64,000 bases of DNA, taken from positions 24,236,855-24,300,854 of the forward strand of contig OZ020491.1 in NCBI GenBank assembly GCA_963971405.1, written 5' to 3'. Below, in pieces: positions 1 through 11,326 of the stretch. Below the pieces are notes generated by a model. The model did not search any database. It was not told the DNA's origin and saw only the letters and a program-made list of their open reading frames with translations. How positions within the stretch are numbered: the stretch's first letter is position 1; the number at the start of each line of letters is the position of its first letter. Source of the DNA: Psococerastis gibbosa. Its lineage: Eukaryota; Arthropoda; Insecta; Psocodea; Psocidae. Both the position numbers and the translations under genes were made by a program.

Positions 1-268
1 TTTGTAGAGTAAAACCACTCCAAACTGAGTTTGCCCAATGTATCGCAAAAAAAAAACTCCCCCTCACAATTATCCCGAGTGAACCTACATGCCAAATTTC
101 ATCAAAATCCACCGAGTAGTTTTCCCACTAGTTGACAAACTGACAGACAAACATTTTGTAAAAGCACTTTTAATGGTTCTAACACGTCAACGAAATCCCG
201 TATATCCACTGAAATTTTTCGAAATCGAAAATTTCGACCATCTCAAAGCTTTCCTTTTACCATATACG
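1..268 (-). repeat. Family A repeat, diverged fragment
   Basis: Reads on the minus strand as the 5' half of family A. Recognisable pieces are the CAGACAGA-type microsatellite, the stretch meaning 'gcatgtaggttc' in other copies, and the 'aaagctttcc' border. It is more diverged than the copies at 25.4, 37.0 and 38.2 kb. The 82-residue ORF across it comes from the repeat and is not a gene. Confidence 0.7.
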
Positions 269-629
269 CTCTTTTTTAACCTTTTAATTTTGTTATCGTT
301 TTATAAGTACTGCTTTCAACATTTTATAATTTTATGAGTACGACTGAAAAATTTATGTTACTTTAATTGTATATTTTAAAAGTATTCCGGCAACACAACT
401 CACAAGTCCTGTTGAGGAACTTAGGGCCGGGATAGCTAATAGTATTGTATGAGTGTGGTTTTTTGCAAATAAAATATTCTTACTCTTACTTCTTACGTAT
501 AAACAAGAAAGCAAATACTAATAGATATATATGTTTATATATATATAAATCGTACTAAATAATTCTTTAAATACATCAAAGTTAGACATGGAGGTACCGT
601 ATTTGTTTAGGTGTTATACATACAGTAAT

Positions 630-740
630 AAACCAGCTTTCCCGAACAAATTTTTGGTTTTGAATAAAAAAATATTTTTTGAAAACATTATGGATATTTC
701 ATGCCCCAATACATTGCATTCTTTTTACATTGTTTGCCCA
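630..740 (+). repeat. Family A repeat, short inner fragment
   Basis: Matches the inner part of family A that runs from 'gctttccc' through 'tttggttttg' and A-rich sequence to 'caatacattgc'. Orientation is plus. Only about 110 bp is recognisable. Confidence 0.5.
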
Positions 741-1646
741 TTGGAATACCAGTAAACTAGTGATGAGTCTACCGGCTGCTCCAATCTGAAACCAATGCTA
801 ACTACTGAAGATCGTAAACTGTGTAAATTTTCTGTAATTGACAGCGGCGATTAATTTTACAACCCCCCCCCCCCCCACTGCCATGCCTTAGCCTATAGCC
901 GGTTTAAATTTAAATCAATTCAACAAATTTGAGGCATAGGCCAGAAAGCTCATCAAGATAGTTTAGCATACAATGGGTCGCCTCAAAGTTTAAATTTCCA
1001 AACGTACCCTTTGCTGTTGGCTGCGGGCTTTATCCACTATCGTTAAATTAATAGCTTAAACTTCGACCTACAGTACGTTAAGTTTACAACCAACTAAGGG
1101 AGTGTCTGAATTTATTACATTGAAGCGTCTACTGCTATTTAATAAAATACAGTTAAAACCTCTTTAAACGCGATCTTTTTACGTTAGATTCTCAATATTT
1201 CTCTAGTTGGTATTGATGAATGAAACATCCCTGGCTCCATACTTACTACAGAACTAGATCTTATACCTAGTATAAAGGCTAGAACGTAGTGTAAGATGAA
1301 TCGTAGAAATTTGAATGATGAAACGTAAATTCCTACTAATTTTCCAGTTATTGAATATTTTGTTTCAGGTGTGATGCCTGTCGAGACGTTTCAATTTACT
1401 AAACCAACTAACAAGAATACAGTAAGTCAAATTTTATTTTAAGAAGTTATACCGTACATTTGTCCATTTTTTTTTGTCCCCGAGTACCCGAGCTTCAGAT
1501 TAATACCTTATGGTCTCAATGTGAATGAGATTAGGGTAAGTGTGTTGATCGCATTACAACTTATTGCATACATTAATCATTAGTCCTTTTATTTGGTTCA
1601 ACCTTCTACATGGTCAAATAGAACATAGCACCATCATGCGCCAATC
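741..1646. other. No gene or known repeat seen
   Basis: AT-rich sequence with one C-tract near 868. I see no open frame, RNA gene or repeat shared with the rest of the window. Confidence 0.4.
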
Positions 1647-1948
1647 TGAGGAACCAGTAGAATCCGGGCTGATGGGCCGTGGTCGAAGTGAAAGAGAACT
1701 TCCAAACGTTTCATCAACATCTGCGGTCGACATCTTCAGTGGAACTGCGTAGACTTCTAAGATTGTATCTCGGAGGCTCAGCAGCGACTGTGTCGCTGCT
1801 GTCACAGTCGCTGCTGAGCCTCCGAGATACAATCTTAGAAGTCTACGCAGTTCCACTGAAGATGTCGACCGCAGATGTTGATGAAACGTTTGGAAGTTCT
1901 CTTTCACTTCGACCACGGCCCATCAGCCCGGATTCTACTGGTTCCTCA
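1647..1948. repeat. Perfect palindrome: two identical 146-bp arms, 10-bp loop
   Basis: The left arm (1647-1792) and right arm (1803-1948) are exact reverse complements, separated by 10 bases. Each arm holds a motif of the form CTGAAGA...GAAAC (right arm about 1855-1890), also seen in the related sequence at 54.0-54.5 and 55.2 kb. That order resembles the conserved core of hammerhead ribozymes carried by Penelope-like elements, but the fold is not proven. The same peptide read on both strands is a consequence of the palindrome, not evidence of coding. Perfect identity implies a recent origin or ongoing arm correction. Confidence 0.85.
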
Positions 1949-2432
1949 TTCGACTCCGGCCGTGAAAGCCTTTGCAGTTATAATGCGCCAATCTGTTGCA
2001 TTTAGTAACAAAATTATTAACAAGAATGCAGGGGCAGGTGTCCTTGTGGAAGGCCGGTCTCACGGTACGCACTGGACTGTGCTTCCTTCAGCAACTACTG
2101 AAGATGTGAACCTCCCCTTTATAATGTGTATCAGCGCAATGTACCAGAACCCCTATAGATTATGATGTAATTGGCATCGTGGGAACTTGGTGGACGCTGC
2201 CACGCAATGATGATGAGTTTATAGACAGACGTACTTGCTGTTTAATGTTATTTGATGGAACAGGAGAATCTGAACCAATGGTAGGGTGACAATACGTATT
2301 GATTTTATCAGGACTGTGCTGAATTATGTTGACTGGGTAATAATACTGATTTCCTGTGTCAAAAATACCGAAAAGTACTGATTTTTTTATTAGCGGCAGA
2401 ACTTCGATTTCAAATTTCATTCATACATTTCA

Positions 2433-2683
2433 AGACCTGTAGAGTAGTGGTACAGACTCCGAATTTCACGCGAAAGGTTGTTGGTTCGAGTCCCACACTG
2501 GCTACATTTTCTGGCCATGCTTCGGAGGGCATGCAAAGCAGGCGGTCCCGGTTCATCCTAGTTGAGTGTAAGAGAGGGCTTTATAGCCCTAACTCCGCTA
2601 GGTTGGCTTAGTAATATTAATGTAATTAGTAGTAATAATGTAGAACAACAAAAAGTAAAGATTTTATTTTATTTTTATTTATA
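2433..2683 (+). mobile_element. tRNA-derived SINE (family F), copy 1
   Basis: The head looks like a tRNA gene: a box A-like stretch around 2441-2458 and a box B-like 'ggttcgagtccc' near 2482. The body ('catgcttcggagggcatg', 'ctccgctaggttggcttag') and tail ('...ttatttttattta') recur at 20.3 and 53.0 kb. This copy has about 20 extra bases before the tail. Confidence 0.8.
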
Positions 2684-3244
2684 CTTAAATCTCCCGAGCT
2701 TCAATATTTGAGGAGGCTGTTTACAAACATGACCAACTCAAGTTGTAGAATTCTTCAGGAGAGCGGATTTTCTGTTGAAAATTGCATTAAGTTTATAGCG
2801 AACCCTAGACTTCTCAGCGCTTCTGTACGAATTAGTAGTCACCTATCCATCATGAGCCAATCTCTTGATTTTAGTAACAAAATTTGAAGGAATAATGATA
2901 AGAATAGGCTATTAGGGTTATTTATATATTTTATCATTATTTGGCTATTTTCTATTACACCGATGCAGTATGTTTTGTAATCAGATAGGTATAGTATGTA
3001 GTGAAAAATGCATCAATAGTTCCCACTGAATAAACCTTTCCCTTATAGCCTAGGTTTAGTAAAATTCAAATTTTCACACTTAAATAAGAAACCATTAATT
3101 ATTCCTGTATAAACAAATTGCGAAAGTTCCATCCTATGTTTATATTTATGGCAAATAGAAACAATGTCTAGTTTATTCGTATTTACAATAAAAACGTACA
3201 TCTATGAAAATACAGGGGGGGGGGCTACTATACCATTTACTACA
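2684..3244. other. No gene seen; AT-rich spacer
   Basis: Only a short G-tract near 3213 stands out. No supported feature. Confidence 0.4.
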
Positions 3245-3361
3245 GTATTAACTTATTCCTGGGGTTAAAAAAGGTAAACAAAACAATTTTAAATTGCACT
3301 TTCCATTGTAAAATTATCATGTTTACATTTTTAATCCCAGGTTAAGATTAATATAATCGCC
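3245..3361. repeat. MITE-like fragment related to family I
   Basis: Shares the internal sequence of family I (around 'gtaaacaaaacaatttt', 'ctttccattgtaaaattat', 'gtttacatttttaat') and ends in 'ataatcgcc'. The usual outer CAGCCTGATCG ends are missing. Confidence 0.55.
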
Positions 3362-3540
3362 AAAATGGCCCGCAGGAAGAAACAAAGTGTTTCATTACCT
3401 CTAATTAATCTGCCGGCAGCAGGTATAAAAAAATTGGAAAGCAATAAATATTACTCACCAATTTTACAGTATACATTTTCCTCTTACGTACTACCAAATT
3501 TTAATCAGAAAGACTAAAACTACACATAATCAATCTAGAG

Positions 3541-3715
3541 CAGTGGCGGCCAACCACCCTGATAAACAATCACTACTCTACACTCGACACCGCGAACTTC
3601 CGCCACTGGTCGACCGCGACATCCTTCCTTGCAGACTATAAAAGCCACACTACGTCACAGATAGGTACACCGAGCTAGGTATCAACCCTTCCCCCATTCG
3701 TTCCACTCTGGCAAG
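3541..3715 (+). promoter_or_regulatory. TATA-like region directly upstream of the satellite
   Basis: A GC-richer block contains TATAAAAG at 3637-3644 and the 9-base inverted pair CAGTGGCGG (3541) and CCGCCACTG (3600). It ends where the satellite begins. Position and composition suggest a promoter reading into the array, but no transcript evidence is available and the motif could be chance. Confidence 0.3.
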
Positions 3716-6520
3716 CAAGCTTTGTCCCTACCTTCGTGATTGTGTCTAACATTGCTATGGTGCCTACATTGAGATTCACAACATGCTATTGTATCATTTG
3801 AAGTCTGCTATGCTACTGATCCGTTTGTTACGGTGGGTCTCTTTCTCTAGTGGAAGCCTTTCTCTATGGAGAAAGCTTTATGTCTTTATGCCTACACATT
3901 CTTCTGTAGCAATGCTGTGGTTCGTATATTGAGCGTCTTTAGTTTGTAACATGCTACTGTAATATTTGACTACTGCTATACCATCTATTGACGTGTTTGT
4001 CACCGTTTACAGCGTGTGTCATGCTATGGTGATAACTGAAAACCTCTCCACAACAAACAAGCTTTTTCCCTACCTTCGTGATTGTGTCTAACATTGCTAT
4101 GGTGCCTACATTGAGATTCACAACATGCTATTGTACCATTTGAAGTCTGCTATGCTACCGATCCGTTTGTTACGGTGGGTCTCTTTCTCTAGTGGAAGCC
4201 TTTCTCTATGGAGAAAGCTTTATGTCTTTATGCCTACACCTTCTGTAGCAATGCTGTGGTTCGTATATTGAGCGTCTTTAGTTTGTAACATGCTACTGTA
4301 ATATTTGACTACTGCTATACCATCTATTGACGTGTTTGTCACCGTTTACAGCGTGTGTCATGCTATGGTGATAACTGAAAACCTCTCCACAACAAACAAG
4401 CTTTTTCCCTACCTTCGTGATTGTGTCTAACATTGCTATGGTGCCTACATTGAGATTCACAACATGCTATTGTACCATTTGAAGTCTGCTATGCTACCGA
4501 TCCGTTTGTTACGGTGGGTCTCTTTCTCTAGTGGAAGCCTTTCTCTATGGAGAAAGCTTTATGTCTTTATGCCTACACATTCTTCTGTAGCAATGCTGTG
4601 GTTCGTATATTGAGCGTCTTTAGTTTGTAACATGCTACTGTAATATTTGACTACTGCTATACCTTCTATTGACGTGTTTGTCACCGTTTACAGCGTGTGT
4701 CTTTCTATAGTGATAACTGAAAACCTCTCCACAACAAGCAAGCTTTGTCCCTACCTTCGTGATTGTGTTTAACATTGCTATGGTGCCTACATTGAGATTC
4801 ACAACATGCTATTGTATCATTTGAAGTCTGCTATGCTACTGATCCGTTTGTTGCGGTGGGTCTCTTTCTCTATTGGAAGCCTCTCTCTATGGAGAAAGCT
4901 TTATGTCTTTATGCCTACACCTTCTGTAGCAATGCTGTGGTTCGTATATTGAGCGTCTTTAGTTTGTAACATGCTACTGTAATATTTGACTACTGCTATA
5001 CCATCTATTGGCGTGTTTGTCACCGTTTACAGCGTGTGTCATGCTATGGTGATAACTGAAAACCTCTCCACAACAAACAAGCTTTTTCCCTACCTTCGTG
5101 ATTGTGTCTAACATTGCTATGGTGCCTACATTGAGATTCACAACATGCTATTGTACCATTTGAAGTCTGCTATGCTACCGATCCGTTTGTTACGGTGGGT
5201 CTCTTTCTCTAGTGGAAGCCTTTCTCTATGGAGAAAGCTTTATGTCTTTATGCCTACACCTTCTGTAGCAATGCTGTGGTTCGTATATTGAGCGTCTTTA
5301 GTTTGTAACATGCTACTGTAATATTTGACTGCTGCTATACCTTCTATTGTCGTGTTTGTCACCGTTTACAGCGTGTGTCTTGCTATGGTGATAACTGAAA
5401 ACCTCTCCACAACAAGCAAGCTTTGTCCCTACCTTCGTGATTGTGTCTAACATTGCTATGGTGCCTATATTGAGATTCACAACATGCTATTCTACCATTT
5501 GAAGTCTGCTATGCTACTGATCCGTTTGTTACGGTGGGTCTCTTTCTCTAGTGGAAGCCTCTCTCTATGGAGCAAGCTTTTTGTCTTTATGCCTACACCT
5601 TCTTCTGTAGCAATGCTGTGGTTCGTATATTGAGCGTCTTTAGTTTGTAACATGCTACTGTAATATTTGACTACTGCTATACCTTCTATTGACGTGTTTG
5701 TCACCGTTTACAGCGTGTGTCTTGCTATGGTGATAACTGAAAACCTCTCCACAACAAGCAAGCTTTGTCCCTACCTTCGTGATTGTGTCTAACATTGCTA
5801 TGGTGCCTATATTGAGATTCACAACATGCTATTTTACCATTTGAAGTCTGCTATGCTACTGATCCGTTTGTTACGGTGGGTCTCTTTCTCTAGTGGAAGC
5901 CTCTCTCTAGGGAGCAAGCTTTATGTCTTTATGCCTACACCTTCTTCTGTAGCAATGCTGTGGTTCGTATATTGAGCGTCTTTAGTTTGTAACATGCTAC
6001 TGTAATATTTGACTACTGCTATACCTTCTATTGACGTGTTTGTCACCGTTTACAGCGTGTGTCTTGCTATAATGATAACTGGAAACCTCTCCACAACAAG
6101 CAAGCTTTGTCCCTACCTTCGTGATTGTGTCTAACATTGCTATGGTGACTACATTGAGATTCACAACATGCTATTGTACTATTTGAAGTCAGCTATGCTA
6201 CAGATCTATTAGTAACGGTGGGTCTGTTTCTCTATTGGAAGCCTCTCTCTAGGGAGCAAGCTTTATGTCTTTATGCCTACACCTTCTTCTGTAGCAATTT
6301 TGTGGTTATTTAATGGTATATTGATTATCCATATTTTGTAACATACCATAGTGTTTTGTATTTGACAAGTGCTATGCTAACTATTGATGTATTAGGCACC
6401 TGTCACGGCGTGTCTCTTTCTGCAGTGAAATCCTCTACAACTACCAAGCTTTACCAAGCTTTTTGCCTGTGTGTCTAACTTTGCTATAATTCATATACCG
6501 GTGTTGAAATCCGCGCTTTG
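3716..6520. repeat. Satellite 1: ~340-bp unit, seven good copies plus a decayed edge
   Basis: Units start (at 'caagctttgtccctacc' or its 'ttttccc' variant) at 3716, 4058, 4397, 4739, 5078, 5417, 5759 and 6101, giving spacings of 342, 339, 342, 339, 339, 342 and 342. The 3-bp difference is an indel in the 'cacattcttctg'/'caccttctg' stretch. The eighth unit is diverged in its second half and a partial ninth starts at 6445. Each unit holds short inverted repeats, such as TTTCTC/GAGAAA and GTAGCA/TGCTAC. Shared variants show units 1-2 and 4-5 are alike, hinting at higher-order duplication. No ORF runs through the array. Confidence 0.93.
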
Positions 6521-6582
6521 AAACATATTAATTATATATGAAATCGTCTCCTTTGTAACTTTGAAATATTTTAAACCCATTA

Positions 6583-6672
6583 TAAAAGAGGTAACTTAAA
6601 AATATTACATAAAAACACTTGTCATAATTTATGTTTTTGTGTAATATTTTTATTAAGTTACCTTTTTTATTC
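6583..6672. repeat. Short palindromic element
   Basis: Imperfect inverted repeat with arms of about 36 bp (around 'aggtaacttaaaaatatta' and its complement) and a short AT-rich loop. Probably a small MITE. Confidence 0.5.
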
Positions 6673-6674
6673 TT

Positions 6675-6822
6675 CTTTTTCATTAAGTTACAGCCAGCTG
6701 CCTGGCAGCAACATGGGGCATCGATGTCTCCACTCCCCTCGATCTTGGCACGCCCTCTTCAGCTCCACGTATGTATTGGCCCCTACATCCTCCATCACTT
6801 GCTGTAGATAGTCTTTTCTTTT
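6675..6822 (-). mobile_element. LINE 3' end fragment
   Basis: On the minus strand this reads as the last residues of a LINE reverse transcriptase ORF (…GAGTGGAGACATCGATG…, ending near 'CAGCTGGCTGTAAC'), followed by a short A/T-rich tail. The same tail occurs at 54.5 kb. It is strongly 5'-truncated, as is usual for LINE copies. Confidence 0.65.
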
Positions 6823-6869
6823 TTATAATAGAAACATGCTAAATATTATCCAATTTGTAGACCCTCTAT

Positions 6870-7055
6870 CAAGGCCGTAGCCTGGATTTTTTTTCGGGGG
6901 TGGTTTTAGAAATTTCATTGGGTGTTACATAGTGGCTTTTATTTCCCCCCTCAAAATCCGATTCTATCTAGTATCAAGTCATTTCATTTCGGGGGGGGGG
7001 GGTTGAACTTCTATGAACCCCCCCCCCCCCCCCCCCCGCCTTGGCTACGGCCTTG
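6870..7055. mobile_element. hAT-like MITE (family M), copy 1
   Basis: Ends are CAAGGCCGTAGCC and GGCTACGGCCTTG, an inverted pair, with G- and C-tracts inside. The flanking octamers ccctctat and tccgctat match at 6 of 8 positions, a decayed 8-bp target duplication typical of hAT elements. Confidence 0.75.
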
Positions 7056-7507
7056 TCCGCTATGGTACTAATCTGTTAGATTCTTCTGAAATGTTTCATA
7101 ATTTCTTCACCTATTGTATTCGGTTTCTGCCAGAGACCAATGTTGTTTCTAACATTCTGTGTCCAACGAAAATCATACCAAGATATTAATCATCTTTGCC
7201 CCAAATTGTCAAGTCAGTGACTGTCTTAAAATTGCTGAAATTAAAATCTCATTGCAGAGTACGAAATTCAAAATTGAAAGTTAAAGCGCACGGCAGTGAA
7301 CAGGTGGCTGAATGCATTGAAAAGATTATGATAATAGGATGAAGCGATGCGAAACTTCTGTCACAGCTTCGAGCTACGTGAGAGCTCCAAATTTTTTTAA
7401 ACTTTTTTAAAGTAAATTTATTATAGCGTAGAACGGAACAACCCCGATACCTCAAACTGACTGGTAGTACCTTGTTACATTGTAGAAGAAACCTTTTTTT
7501 TTTAATC
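7056..7507. other. No gene seen
   Basis: Moderately AT-rich sequence without a supported gene or a repeat shared with the rest of the window. Confidence 0.4.
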
Positions 7508-7765
7508 ATTTCTGTTACGTCTGTGGCTGAGGTTCTGAGACGAATGGGATACAGGTGCCGAAGTTCTTCTGAAGTTCGAGAAGCGGAAACTCACATACTT
7601 CGGCCATGTGAGGAGGACCGGAAAGTATCGCCTTCTGCAGGGTATTATCCATGGGAAGATATAAGGACTGATGGCTCCCGGCAGAAGAAGATTGGTTGAT
7701 AAACCTGCGGCAAGGGTTTGGCAAGAGCACGACTTCCCTTTTCAGGGTGTAAATCCTCACCAGAT
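7508..7765 (+). mobile_element. LINE fragment, C-terminal part of reverse transcriptase ORF
   Basis: In shifting frames it reads as the conserved LINE tail: a VLRRMG segment, then 'KLTYFGHV.RT', 'GRRR' and 'WFGKS' equivalents. It is a paralogue of the LINE at 10.5 kb. Its uninterrupted 'cttcccttttcaggg' (7733-7747) is the empty-site version of the place where a MITE sits at 10,831. Confidence 0.75.
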
Positions 7766-7814
7766 GTGGGATATGAAGAAGAAAAATGACTCCCGCCTTT
7801 TAGGGAGATTCATC

Positions 7815-8435
7815 TACCTATTGAGATGGAGACCAATGTTCGACTTTCGGTAAATTTCTTCACAACGTTTCATTTCATGACCCCCCTGAGCCTAAAACCA
7901 CCCTCCGTTCAAAATGTTATATATGTATAAAGGTATATACTGTATATATGACTGTATGTATGTACAAATATACAATACATATACGGTATATCGATTTTAG
8001 GAAACACTAACTTCCGTAAATATTATTCGATTTGGATTGAACTTGGCACAAAAATTGATCATACAAATGTCTTGATCGAGTTCGTTAACCAGCTAGATCC
8101 AGTGTTTAATTACAAGATGGCGACCGATTGAAACCTTATATAAATCAGATCTCAGTTAATATTGGTCGCAGTGGAATGAATTAAAATCTGACTGATATCA
8201 AATCAACCATTTTAAGATGGCGTCCAGTCAAAGTGAAAATAATTTAATAAGTAAAAGTTCATAGTCGTCATTGTTTGGAACACAAGAATGTTTTGTGTGT
8301 TGATGTTGTGGTCGGGAAAATAATGTAGTACTTTTTATTTTTTACTACATACATAGCGTAGAGGAAAAGCCGGGTTTGCGGAATCTCCCTACTCCTGATC
8401 GGCCAGAGCCGATTGGGATTTTTTCTATGTGCAAT
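7815..8435 (+). repeat. Family Q repeat, copy 1
   Basis: The same sequence lies inverted at 23.37-23.9 kb, with matching blocks in the same order ('ggaaacactaacttccgta', 'agatggcgtccagtcaaag', 'tgatcggccagagccga'). Neither copy codes for a protein I can recognise. Part of it resembles the 'gaaatttggcat' region of family A in character but does not align well. Confidence 0.65.
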
Positions 8436-9607
8436 CGCCAAAAACCAAAACACTTGCTATAGTCTGATAGCAGTTGGTGATAGTGTGAAATATATGTAAA
8501 GTGGCTTTGCTATGATAAGACCATAGAAGAGCAAACTCGGATTACCTGAGCTAAGAAAGGTGAAACCTGAAGAGAGGCGAATTCCTGCGTTATCCTACAC
8601 CTTTGGTCCCTTCATTAAGGAAAAGGTCTGGAGGAAGAAGAGTAGCAATACTCAGCAGGGAGTGCTGAAGTGCATACTTCAAAACTTACCCTAAAATATG
8701 AAAACGTGGAAAATTGGGCATTGAAAATATAATAAAATACAAGCAATGTCTTTCTATATTTTTATATATTATCTATATGTCATTTAAAAGCTACAATGAT
8801 TGGTTATGCATCACGATAGGAAATAGGAATAAAGATTTAAAAAATAATAATAAAAGTTGGTTAATTTTAAATTAATTTGTAGAAGAAGCTGCCGCCGATA
8901 TTGGTTTTACAATTCCTGATATTTTTATGACAAAACAATAGTATGGGAGAGGAAAGGGGTGAAAGTTTAAAATTAAACCCCGAGGATAAAATTTGCAGAA
9001 CAATCATATCCAGCAGGAGACAAAAGATTCAGTAAATTAATGTTCAGCTCTGTATTTTGATATTTTGCAATATGTTGGTGAAAAAGGATTTTACGAGGAA
9101 AATAAATAGAAGTCGCGCAAACAATAGTGAAAATGTTGCTGAAAAATAAAAATGCGGACTGTGCAAATTTTGACTCCGCATCTGTTGTGCAGTGTACAAA
9201 AAAATAAAATAAAAAATAAAAAATGACGCGGGACGTATGGAAAATTTGGGGTTTTATTTCGATTTATTCATTACATTATATGTCCAAATATAATAAACAT
9301 AATTTATTTATGGAAAATCATACTATCAGTTCGGGAGGATAGGCCTTGCAACAGGCAAAAAGCAAAGAAGTTCGTTGGAGTCTCCCTAAGTTCACATTTA
9401 CCGTTTAATATAGATTTATTTGGCCTGAAAGCTTGACTAAATGGCAGCTTTAGTTATCTTTATTGATATTTTATTCAATTAACCCCCAAAAAATAAATTA
9501 TAGGCTACTCTTTAAAGAGCACAAACTGTAATTTTACAAAGTACTATTAATACTTAGGCTACTGCACTGTTTTGTATTAAATATTAAAATGATTTTGTAA
9601 AAACAAT
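8436..9607. other. Unassigned AT-rich region
   Basis: Around 8890-9140 broken frames give protein-like words, possibly an old transposase, but no family can be named. The rest shows no repeat shared with this window. Confidence 0.35.
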
Positions 9608-10347
9608 TAAAAGAACCGGTCCGAGTTCACTCGAACATGCTTTCCAATGTATCAATTAGTAGATAGAGATAATTAGTTACTTCATAGTAAATCATTTTTC
9701 TAATTCTTTTTCTATTCTTTTGTATTGGAGCGTTAATTTTCTATAATTTATTTAAAAAATAATATTTTACACAAAACCAAATCCTTTTTTGGGAAAGCAA
9801 CCTGTTCGGTTTTGTTACTCTATTCAACACCTAAAACATACTTGAAGGTAGAAGTCATCGATAGATAGGTTCCGCAGAAAAATTATTTTTTAGTCATTTT
9901 TTCATGAAAATTGAGTTATTATTATTTTTTTACCCCCAGAAGCAAACTATGAAGGGGCAAGCGACCCCTCGCATTTTATTAACATTAATAACGACTACAA
10001 TATAATATGTGAATTTAAAAGAAATCATTGGAGCCGTTTTTGAGAAATAATTTTTTTTTGACGTTTTTTTTAGTTTTTTGAGAATAAAACCCCCCAAATT
10101 GAGTTGGCCCAAAATAAAAATAAAACGGTCCCGAGGTATGATTTTTGTAAACCTATACCTATGCCAAATTTCAGCAAAATCCACCGAGTAGTTTGCCCGG
10201 AAATCGATGAACAACAGAGCGACAGACAGACATTTTGTAAAAAGTACTTTTTTGGGTTCCTCAAAGCGTGTAAATCCGTTGAAATCTCGGAATTGAAATT
10301 TTCGACCATGACAAAGCTTTCCTTATACTACGTATAAATTGGAAAGC
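9608..10347 (-). mobile_element. Family A element, nearly full copy
   Basis: Runs on the minus strand from the hairpin border (GCTTTCC...GGAAAGC flanking TTATAC-gta-GTATAA, 10,315-10,347) to the opposite end with 'ggaccggttctt' (9,608-9,625 as complement). The inner third is partly deleted. ORFs in it (for example 10,104-10,337) are repeat-derived. Confidence 0.85.
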
Positions 10348-10466
10348 AAAAAAACGTTAATACAGACTTGTAACCGCTTTTGATTAATTATTAATTATAA
10401 TTTCGGAACTTTCGATTGAGAATGGTGAAATGTTATGTGTTCCCAATCATTCCATTATAAATTATT

Positions 10467-10830
10467 TAGAGATAGACCATGACACAAGCTGTGGAGAACA
10501 GAATTAGTGCATTCAAAATGTGGGCATACCAATGCTGCGCATGTCTTGGAGAGATCGCTCCTAATGCTGAGGTCCTGAGGCGAATGGATACACAGAAGGC
10601 GAGTTGCTGCTGATGTTTAAGAAACGGAAACTGACACAATAGCCGAAGAGCTCCTGACGTTCGAGAAGCTGAACTGACATACTTCGGCCATGTGAGGAGG
10701 AACGATATGTATCGCCTTCTGCATGTAACAATCCAATGGAAGATAGAAGGACAGAAGGCTACTGGTAGAAGAAGAACATCCTGGTTGAAAAACCTGAGGC
10801 AGTGGTTTGGCAAGAGCACGACTTCCCTTT
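10467..10830 (+). mobile_element. LINE fragment (left part), interrupted by a MITE
   Basis: Reads as late reverse transcriptase ORF: 'RISAFKMWAYQ', then 'NAEVLRRM', 'LTYFGHVRR' and 'TGRRRTSWLKNLRQWFGK'. Frames are shifted several times, so it is dead. It breaks after 'cttcccttt' where a D-family MITE begins and resumes at 11,215. Confidence 0.82.
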
Positions 10831-11214
10831 GGTGCCCATTCCATTGACGGGCTAGGGCTAGTTCCAAAAACAGTGACGTGGTAGCAGACATTCAAGACTT
10901 AGGTGGCGTTTCCACCGACCTCGCATTGCAGAATTGACGGAAATGTTTATTTTCCTCTATGCCATAGTTAAAATTGATCAATGATCATACAGTAAAATCA
11001 CAAACAAACAAACTAAAATTAAAAAATGGCGTCATGGAATATGTTAAGTATAAACGTTTTAATAGATTTCTATAAAAATAAAAATTCTAATTTCCGTCAA
11101 TGTCATTTGCATTCTGCAATGCGAGATCGGTGGAAACGCAACGTAAGTCTTGAATGTCTGCTACCACGTCACTGTTTTTGGAACTAGCCCTAGCCGGTCA
11201 ATGGAATGGGCGCC
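10831..11214. mobile_element. PIF/Harbinger-like MITE (family D), copy 1
   Basis: Ends GGTGCCCATTCCATTGAC and its inverted partner ...GGAATGGGCGCC. A 3-bp target duplication (TTT/TTT) is confirmed by the empty paralogous LINE at 7733-7747. Inside are subterminal TGACGTGGTAGCAGA and TCTGCTACCACGTCA and a nested inner inverted pair ('tttccaccgacctcgc'). No transposase. Confidence 0.88.
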
Positions 11215-11275
11215 TTTTCAGGGCAGCAGTCTCCAAATTCCAAATTACCATAAGAAGCGCCAATCCTTGACATAA
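11215..11275 (+). mobile_element. LINE fragment, right part, with stop
   Basis: Continues the LINE ORF across the MITE: reading on from 'ttcccttttcaggg' gives a short tail, 'FRAAVSKFQITIRSANP', then a stop. This is the typical end of such ORFs. Confidence 0.7.
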
Positions 11276-11326
11276 TTAAGGTTTGGGTTGACAGTTGTAC
11301 TAGTTTGCCAGTATAGTGCATACGGG

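Noticed and set aside
89-337. ORFs with the phrase PNF.KIHRVV at 89, 10,104, 25,422, 36,897 and elsewhere
   Set aside because: They recur wherever family A occurs, on either strand, and break at each copy's own indels. The similarity is that of a repeat, not of a protein family.
1614-2005. Two ~100-residue ORFs with the same peptide on opposite strands
   Set aside because: Explained completely by the perfect palindrome.
3716-6520. CRISPR-like array
   Set aside because: The ~340-bp units are contiguous with no short repeats and unique spacers; they are satellite DNA in an animal genome.
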